A stretch of 10,933 nt of DNA from J088 sp003695505 [NCBI: Candidatus Dadabacteria bacterium]. GTDB lineage: Bacteria > J088. Positions 7,001 through 10,933 of this stretch are shown here, piece by piece. The number at the start of each line of letters is the position of its first letter. Position 1 is the stretch's first letter. The notes below the pieces were generated by a model. The model was not told the DNA's origin. It made no database searches and saw nothing but the letters and a program-made list of their open reading frames with translations. The position numbers and the translations under genes were made by a program. Location of the stretch: assembly GCA_003695505.1 (NCBI GenBank), contig RFIY01000092.1, forward strand, positions 1 to 10,933, read 5' to 3'.

Positions 7001-7679
7001 GGTCTGGATCGTCGGCGGCGACGGCTGGGCGTATGACATCGGCTATGGGGGCCTGGACCACGTTCTCGCCTCCGGCGCGAACGTCAACATCCTGGTGCTC
7101 GACACCGAGGTCTACTCGAACACCGGCGGACAGGCCTCCAAGGCCACACCCCGCGCGGCGGTCGCCAAATTCGCCGCCGGCGGCAAGCGCCGACCAAAGA
7201 AGGATCTGGCGATGATGGCCATGTCGTACGGAAACGTATACGTCGCCCGCGTCGCCATGGGCGCCGACGACAGCCACACGTTGAAGGCGTTCCGCGAGGC
7301 CGCGGCGTGGCCCGGCCCATCACTGATTCTCGCGTACAGCCATTGCATCGCGCATGGTTACGATCTGACCTATGGCAACCAGCAGCAAAAACTGGCCGTC
7401 CAGTCGGGATACTGGCCACTGGTTCGCTTCGATCCTCGCCGCACCGACAGCGGCGAAGGCCCGCTCGTGATCGATTCGAAGCCGCCACAGATTCCGTTGC
7501 GCGAATATGTGTACAAAGAAACCCGCTACACAGCGCTTGTTCAGCGCGACCGCGCCACCGCCGAACGCCTGCTCGCAGAGGCGCAGGCCGACGTCAACGC
7601 GCAATGGGAGCATTATGTTCACCTTGCCGAATCACTGCGGCCCGACAGCGGCAACGCGGAGGAGGACCAGCATGCCTGA
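4095..7679 (+). CDS. nifJ: Pyruvate:ferredoxin/flavodoxin oxidoreductase (single-chain, NifJ type)
   Basis: This cytoplasmic enzyme oxidatively decarboxylates pyruvate with CoA to acetyl-CoA and CO2, passing electrons through Fe-S clusters to ferredoxin or flavodoxin. The 1194-aa length is normal for the single-chain form and the domain order is complete. The N-terminal YPITPASPMGE motif is at about residues 27-37. The gamma domain has GLGSDGTVGANKNSIKIIG from about 426. Two 4Fe-4S motifs follow, CIQCGKCVLVCP from 692 and CTGCRACVEICP from 748. The thiamine-diphosphate domain has CAGCGE from 822, Cys850 in ATGCSSIYGG, GGDGWAYDIGYGG from 974, YSNTGGQ from 1007 and Cys1084 in SHCIAHG. The four cysteines expected for the proximal cluster are all present. 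Substrate could be another 2-oxoacid, but the motifs fit pyruvate. The start is the ATT at 4095, or at the latest the ATG at 4197, which would cut the conserved N-terminus. It overlaps the next gene by 8 nt. Confidence 0.94.
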   Translation: MSERLIIDGNEAAARIAYQLNDVVAIYPITPASPMGEWADQWASDGRANLWGNVPQVVEMQSEGGAAGAVHGSLQAGALTTTFTASQGLLLMLPNMFKIAGELTSMVMHVATRSVATHALSIFCDHSDIMAARATGFAILMSNNVQEVMDMALIAQAATLAARVPFIHAFDGFRTSHEISDITPLSTDTIRAMIDDRLVLAHRERALNPDRPVLRGSAQNPDVFFQAREAVNPFYLATPGIVQETMDAFAAQTGRQYHLFEYLGSPEAEDVIVAMGSACDTIAATVAALQTSGHRVGLLKVRLYRPFDAEAMLAALPATVRRIAVLDRTKEPGAPAEPLCLDVMSAFARCTDDRPRPIICGGRYGLSSKEFTPAMVAAIFDELGTDSPRPTFTVGIRDDVTHLSLDVPATEPVSSEDGTVEAVFWGLGSDGTVGANKNSIKIIGERTDLHVQGYFVYDSKKSGAVTISHLRFGKQPIRRPWLIETAGFVACHQFSFLRRFDVLGMAADGATFLLNSPHGPEHTWTHLPQRVRDQIRAKQLRCFVIDAYRIAREHGLRGRINTVMQTCFFKLAGVLPEQEALDCIRAGIRKTYGKRGEVVVEHNLAAVDIALDNLHALQIPDVDDGEAPPLWQPDLSNAPVFVQNVTWPMIDRRGDELPVSALPPDGTFPTATARWEKRNIALEIPEWEPDLCIQCGKCVLVCPHAVIRAKICEPDQVADAPEGFRTAPARWKGLKELRYTLQVSPEDCTGCRACVEICPVKDKRQVKRKALNMVPLDPIRDRERTNWSFWLDLPDPQPPGLNLNLVKDVQLLQPRFEFSGACAGCGETPYLKLMSQLFGDRALVANATGCSSIYGGNLPTTPWAVDRDGRGPAWSNSLFEDNAEFGLGMRIALDAQERYARSLLDALSADERIDNLRRELFNEALPPEELHDPARRRLVIDRLRQVLVGINDPRAADLLMIADILVPRSVWIVGGDGWAYDIGYGGLDHVLASGANVNILVLDTEVYSNTGGQASKATPRAAVAKFAAGGKRRPKKDLAMMAMSYGNVYVARVAMGADDSHTLKAFREAAAWPGPSLILAYSHCIAHGYDLTYGNQQQKLAVQSGYWPLVRFDPRRTDSGEGPLVIDSKPPQIPLREYVYKETRYTALVQRDRATAERLLAEAQADVNAQWEHYVHLAESLRPDSGNAEEDQHA

Positions 7680-8682
7680 CCTGTCGACCACCTGGCTTGG
7701 ACTCGAGCTGCGCAACCCGATCGTCGCTTCGGCTTCGCCGTTGTCCGAAGATCTTGCTGACATCGAGCGGCTGGCCGCCGCTGGCGTCGGCGCAATCGTC
7801 ATGCACTCGCTGTTCGAGGAACAGATCAACTACGAGGCGCACGACATCGATCATTTCCTGCAGCACGGTGGTGAAAGTTACGCCGAGGCACTGTCGTATT
7901 TCCCGGACATCAGCGACTACCAGGTCGGCCCCGACGACTATCTCGAACACATCGCCGAGGCGAAACGCCGTGTCGACGTCCCGATCATTGGCAGCCTCAA
8001 CGGCGTATCGCCGGGCGGCTGGATCCGCTACGCGACGAAAATCGAACAGGCGGGCGCCGATGCGCTTGAGCTGAACATCTTTTTCGTGCCAACCGATCCC
8101 GAGATGGATGCAAACGCCGTCGAGCGCATCTATGTCGACCTCGTACACAGCATCCGCGAGGCCATTTCGATCCCGCTGTCGGTCAAGCTGTGCCATTTTT
8201 TCAGCGCGATACCGAATCTTGCCGCGCGTATATCGCGCGCCGGCGCGCAGGGTCTGACGCTGTTCAACCGGTTCTATGAACCCGATTTCGATCTCGACAG
8301 CCTCGAGGTTGTACCCACCCTGGCCCTGAGCAGTCCGCACGAATTGCGCCTGCGCCTGTGGTGGACGGCGATCCTGTACGGCCGCATCGACGCCGACATC
8401 GCGATTACCGGAGGCGTCCACAGCGCCCGTGATGTATTGAAGTCGATGATGGCCGGCGCGCGGGTCGCCATGACCGCGTCGGCCCTGCTGCGCCACGGCA
8501 TCGACCACGTCACGGTGATGCTGCGTGAGCTGCGTGAATGGATGGAAGAATTCGAGTACGAATCGATCCGCCAGATGCAGGGCAGCATGAGCCACGGCGC
8601 CGTCCCGGAACCCGAAGCGTTCGAACGCGCCAACTACGTCCGCGTCCTGCGCACCCACTCGAACACCCTGCGGCATCGTTGA
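7672..8682 (+). CDS. Dihydroorotate dehydrogenase-like flavoprotein coupled to nifJ
   Basis: This 336-aa protein belongs to the FMN TIM-barrel family of dihydroorotate dehydrogenases, in the branch usually annotated 'dihydroorotate dehydrogenase-like', which is often found beside nifJ. Visible features are LGLELRNPIVASASPLS (9-25), GSLNGVSPGGW (107-117), ALELNIFFVPTDP (131-143), PLSVKL with Lys172, LTLFNRF (195-201) and ITGGVHSARDV (245-255), the phosphate/FMN-binding end of the barrel. The stretch that in true PyrD holds the LSCPN-type motif reads LELNIFF here, so pyrimidine synthesis is doubtful and the substrate is unknown. It has no Fe-S motif of its own. The ATG at 7672 has GGAGGAGG at 7658-7665 and lies inside the end of nifJ, so both are likely translated together under the FNR-type promoter. 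A link to the electron flow of the oxidoreductase is a guess from context. Confidence 0.85.
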   Translation: MPDLSTTWLGLELRNPIVASASPLSEDLADIERLAAAGVGAIVMHSLFEEQINYEAHDIDHFLQHGGESYAEALSYFPDISDYQVGPDDYLEHIAEAKRRVDVPIIGSLNGVSPGGWIRYATKIEQAGADALELNIFFVPTDPEMDANAVERIYVDLVHSIREAISIPLSVKLCHFFSAIPNLAARISRAGAQGLTLFNRFYEPDFDLDSLEVVPTLALSSPHELRLRLWWTAILYGRIDADIAITGGVHSARDVLKSMMAGARVAMTASALLRHGIDHVTVMLRELREWMEEFEYESIRQMQGSMSHGAVPEPEAFERANYVRVLRTHSNTLRHR

Positions 8683-8887
8683 ACGCTTCACGAACGGATC
8701 GCTGGCATATCCAGTATGTACCCATACCCGACCCATCGGCGGAACCAGCTCTGATCCCGGCCTGCGCGTTCCATAACCCTGATCAACGTGGGCAATGGCG
8801 CAGGGCCGACGGTGTGCTCGCCACCACTGAAATGAAGCGGGGCAACCATTGATAAGCATCGAATTTACGAGATTCTGACGAATCACC
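8683..8887 (+). other. Non-coding stretch after the DHOD-like gene
   Basis: No convincing gene is seen here. Two small hairpins adjoin (CTGG-CATAT-CCAG at 8702-8714 and GTATG-TACC-CATAC at 8714-8727) but no T-run follows, so an intrinsic terminator is not supported. A near-consensus FNR-like palindrome TTGATAAGCATCGA is at 8849-8862, with no intact gene downstream on that strand. A patch around 8778-8803 faintly resembles the EBP-like gene near 2228-2255 and may be decayed EBP sequence or chance. Confidence 0.5.
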
Positions 8888-8971
8888 TCTCCCTGGGCCC
8901 TGCTTCCACTCTGCGTCTGGTGCTACGCCTGGCGGGAACTGTCGCCCGACGCACCGGAGCGACATGGGTAG
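8888..8971 (+). pseudogene. Remnant of an EBP-like gene (last 28 codons, repeat copy B)
   Basis: Read in frame, this stretch gives 27 residues ending in TAG. They match the C-terminus of the EBP-like protein at 23 of 27 positions (core LLPLCVWCYAW, then ELSPDAPER). No start codon with a ribosome site and no upstream EBP sequence are present, so it is a 3' fragment. It ends 8 nt from the stop codon of the convergent paralogue 2, as the intact gene ends 33 nt from paralogue 1. Identity to copy A is about 86% of bases. Some differences are silent third-position changes, so the fragment may come from a formerly working second copy. Confidence 0.85.
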
Positions 8972-8979
8972 AGAGCACG

Positions 8980-10302
8980 TCAGAATCGCGCCAGCAAACT
9001 TGCGGTCGGCCCGTTGCGGTTGACCGAAAACGTCGGGGTGATCGACCAGCGGACGGTTCGCTGCTTCCGCAAAGGCTTACCGTCCCTGAATCCGCGGATC
9101 CAGAACGGAACACTCCCGCCCAGCATTGCACCACCGCCGACCCCAAAGATCGCAGCTGCTCTGGTCGAGCGAGGTTTCGTTGAGGATTGGCAAACATACT
9201 CACCCTCGGAGTAGGAACAATCGCTGACTGTCTCTTTCTCGAGATAACGTCCCGATGCCACGGCCATCGCCGTCCCTGCGGCAAACAGGCCAAACGCACC
9301 GCCGAGGTTCGCGCGTTTGCGAAGCAACTCGGCGTCAATGCTGCTGTATTGACTGGCCGGAGCGGCGAATGCATCCCCCTTGTCAAGGCGGGCGCGAAAC
9401 CATGCGCGCCGATACGCGGTATACCCCATCAAAAGCGAGAAGCCGCCGGCTCCGGCAAGGAAACCGCCGTAGGCGCCCGCCAGGGCGGCACCATATTCGT
9501 TCCTGGTCTCGTCCCTTCGATAACAGACGGGTAGCCGGGTTGTCGAGTCGGTCGACTCCGGGCAGTAGAACGTCACATGCTTGCGATTGATTACGGGAAT
9601 GGCCGCGAGCAGCGCCGCCCCCCCCGCGAGCGCCCCGGTTCCGAAGGCGATCTGCCTTGTGCGCGCCTGCCGGGGCACCCACCGGGGGTCGGTGCGATTC
9701 CGCATACGTTGCGCGTGTGCGATCAGGAAGGCGCCCAGTCGATTGCCGCCGAACAGCGGCGCCCAACTGAACTCGGACAGGCCATAGTCCTCCTTGATGA
9801 TGTTCCAGATCGCGACCGTATTCGAAGCCAAAAGCATCGTCGCCCCGACCAGCGTTTCACGAAAGATGCGCCGCCGCAGGCGCTTCGACGGCACCAACGG
9901 TAACCGGACACTCGTCTTGATTGCCACCGGAAACCAGAAAAGGCCAACGGTGACCGACCCCATCCCAATCCCGGCCAGCGGCGGCGCGACTTGTTCCGCC
10001 AACCACTCTTCGCGGGGGCAGTCGTCTTCACACGCATCATCCAATGCGGCGTAATGGCCCATCAGGGAGGCGGACAGAAACGCGAGGACCGACCCGCCGT
10101 ATCGCAGCGCCCCGGAGATCAGCACCTTGTTCTGCGCGCGCCACGCTGCGTCTCGCCAGCCCTGCTCTGCCTCGGTAACCTTGCCCACGAATCGTGGTTC
10201 ACGATCTTCAGCGCGGGCGTCTCCCACAACAGCAAACGCACCTGCAAACAACATCTGGGCGACGAGCGCAGCGGTAAGCGGAATGGTCACACGTTTGGAC
10301 AT
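8980..10302 (-). CDS. Unrecognised multi-hairpin membrane protein with three Cys-pair loops (paralogue 2)
   Basis: This 440-aa protein is a diverged paralogue of the product of 2524-3828 and is likewise unrecognised. It begins MSKRVTIPLTAALVAQMLFA with a possible signal-peptidase site after DARA (residues 28-31). Shared landmarks in the same order are WRAQNKVLISGALRYGG (54-70), WFPVAIKTSVRLP (123-135), RRIFRETLVGA (144-154), LGAFLIAHA (189-197), RNRTDPRWVP (201-210) and TRQIAFGTGALAGG (215-228). Cys pairs 91/95, 247/260 and 362/371 occupy the same hairpin loops as in paralogue 1. Repeated glycine-rich hydrophobic pairs alternate with Arg-rich linkers, and the chain ends SLLARF. I chose the ATG at 10302 over the GTG at 10314 because it places the signal-like segment first and has GGGGG upstream. 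A good promoter (10333-10361) precedes it. The retained Cys pairs and promoter suggest that both copies are functional. Confidence 0.85.
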   Translation of the reverse strand: MSKRVTIPLTAALVAQMLFAGAFAVVGDARAEDREPRFVGKVTEAEQGWRDAAWRAQNKVLISGALRYGGSVLAFLSASLMGHYAALDDACEDDCPREEWLAEQVAPPLAGIGMGSVTVGLFWFPVAIKTSVRLPLVPSKRLRRRIFRETLVGATMLLASNTVAIWNIIKEDYGLSEFSWAPLFGGNRLGAFLIAHAQRMRNRTDPRWVPRQARTRQIAFGTGALAGGAALLAAIPVINRKHVTFYCPESTDSTTRLPVCYRRDETRNEYGAALAGAYGGFLAGAGGFSLLMGYTAYRRAWFRARLDKGDAFAAPASQYSSIDAELLRKRANLGGAFGLFAAGTAMAVASGRYLEKETVSDCSYSEGEYVCQSSTKPRSTRAAAIFGVGGGAMLGGSVPFWIRGFRDGKPLRKQRTVRWSITPTFSVNRNGPTASLLARF

Positions 10303-10332
10303 GGAGGCCCCCACAGCACTGGTACGGGCTGC

Positions 10333-10361
10333 ATTCTAGTGTCGATCGTTATGCACGTCAA
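10333..10361 (-). promoter_or_regulatory. Sigma70-type promoter of paralogue 2
   Basis: On the minus strand TTGACG (10361-10356) and TAGAAT (10338-10333) are separated by exactly 17 nt, which gives five of six matches in each hexamer. Transcription would start near 10326, about 24 nt before the ATG at 10302. The same -10 hexamer lies at almost the same distance from the start of paralogue 1. Confidence 0.75.
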
Positions 10362-10475
10362 CCTGACCATTCGAAAAATCAACTCGCGTCAGCACCGCGA
10401 CGCCGGGAACGGGCCGCGCTGGTATCCTGTATCGTTATTGACATCTGAATCGGTTTCACGGGAAAGGTTGGAGCC

Positions 10476-10933
10476 ATGGGCAACGGACCACTTGCAGGCA
10501 TTCGCGTCATCGAACTGGCCGGAATCGGCCCTGGGCCGTTTTGCGGCATGATGCTCGCCGATATGGGCGCCGACGTGATTCGCGTCGATCGCCCCGGCGG
10601 CAATCCTGCCGCGAGTCTGGGCCACGATGTGCTGTTCCGCAATCGGCGCACCCTGGCGCTGAACCTGAAACATCCCGAAGGTGCGGCCGTCGTTCGCAAA
10701 CTGTGCCGCAGCGCCGACGCACTGTTCGAGGGTTATCGCCCCGGCGTCGCGGAGCGACTCGGTGTCGGCCCCGATGAGTGTATGGCCGAGAACCCGAAGC
10801 TGGTCTACGGCCGCATGACGGGCTGGGGCCAGGACGGTCCGCTGGCGCAGGCCGCGGGCCATGACATCAACTACATCTCGCTGTCCGGCGCGCTCCGCGC
10901 GATCGGGCGCAAGGGCGAGCGCCCCGTGCCGCC
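10476..10933 (+). CDS. amacr: Alpha-methylacyl-CoA racemase, N-terminal part (3' end outside window)
   Basis: This is a CoA-transferase family III (CaiB/BaiF) member of the racemase branch, which interconverts (2R)- and (2S)-methylacyl-CoA esters such as branched fatty acids and sterol side-chain acids. The first 152 residues are present; full proteins are about 360-380 aa. Close agreement with remembered Mycobacterium tuberculosis MCR includes [19 protein letters not shown] (4-22), [11 protein letters not shown] (30-40), [16 protein letters not shown] (84-99) and [12 protein letters not shown] (111-122). GHDINYISL (128-136) holds the catalytic His129. The second catalytic residue, an Asp in the GDFGGG motif, lies beyond the window. 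The ATG at 10476 matches the family start and has GGAAAGG at 10461-10467. It diverges from paralogue 2 across a 173-bp gap. Its substrate is not shown by the sequence. Confidence 0.93.
   Translation, partial: MGNGPLAGIRVIELAGIGPGPFCGMMLADMGADVIRVDRPGGNPAASLGHDVLFRNRRTLALNLKHPEGAAVVRKLCRSADALFEGYRPGVAERLGVGPDECMAENPKLVYGRMTGWGQDGPLAQAAGHDINYISLSGALRAIGRKGERPVP

Noticed and set aside
8702-8727. Two adjacent small hairpins after the DHOD-like gene as a terminator
   Set aside because: The stems are only 4 and 5 bp and there is no T-run after them.
8778-8803. Weak similarity to the EBP-like gene near 2228-2255 (CCTGATC, CAATGG, CGCA in order)
   Set aside because: It is too short and gapped to separate decayed EBP sequence from chance by eye. 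It is not counted as part of the pseudogene.
8849-8862. Second FNR-like palindrome TTGATAAGCATCGA
   Set aside because: One half-site deviates from consensus. No intact plus-strand gene follows and the minus-strand gene runs towards it, so it is probably chance or a relic.
10438-10443. Perfect TTGACA that could be a -35 for the racemase gene
   Set aside because: A -10 would fall at about 10461-10466, where the sequence is GGAAAG, the ribosome-binding region, only about 10 nt before the start. No usable -10 is present.

Overview
The window is dense, high-GC bacterial DNA with short intergenic gaps, ATGA-type gene overlaps and Shine-Dalgarno motifs. It has three parts: a sterol-biosynthesis operon, an anaerobic 2-oxoacid oxidoreductase operon, and two copies of an unrecognised membrane-protein gene. 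It ends in an alpha-methylacyl-CoA racemase gene. A Gram-negative, facultative, sterol-making bacterium fits best (Proteobacteria or Myxococcota). That rests on gene content alone and I cannot name a genus.

Positions 1-2490 (+ strand) hold three consecutive genes: the C-terminal two thirds of a CYP51 sterol 14-alpha-demethylase, a cycloeucalenol cycloisomerase-like (cyclopropyl sterol isomerase) gene overlapping it by 4 nt, and an EBP-family (EXPERA) sterol delta8-delta7 isomerase-like gene. Together they cover successive ring-modification steps of a plant-type route from cycloartenol. This predicts that the unseen upstream genes include squalene epoxidase and a cycloartenol-forming cyclase.

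Positions 2524-3828 (- strand) and 8980-10302 (- strand) encode two diverged paralogues of about 434 and 440 aa. I do not recognise the family. They share a signal-like N-terminus, repeated hydrophobic hairpins, three Cys-pair loops in matching positions, and the same promoter layout. The first lies convergent to the complete EBP gene. The second lies convergent to an in-frame 28-codon fragment of the end of the EBP gene (8888-8971). The simplest history is a duplication of an [EBP + membrane protein] unit, with most of the second EBP copy lost or replaced.

Positions 4018-8682 (+ strand), between the two copies, hold a pyruvate:ferredoxin/flavodoxin oxidoreductase (nifJ) and a translationally coupled dihydroorotate dehydrogenase-like gene. 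The promoter has a perfect FNR/ANR box (TTGAT-N4-ATCAA) centred where a class II activator should sit relative to the -10. No ATG, GTG or TTG lies at the conserved nifJ N-terminus. A rare ATT start with a strong Shine-Dalgarno sequence is the best fit.

Positions 10476-10933 (+ strand) hold the N-terminal part of an alpha-methylacyl-CoA racemase, cut by the window edge. Taken together, oxygen-requiring sterol modification sits beside a module predicted to be switched on without oxygen. The duplicated membrane protein may be linked to the sterol genes by position, but nothing in the sequence shows its function.
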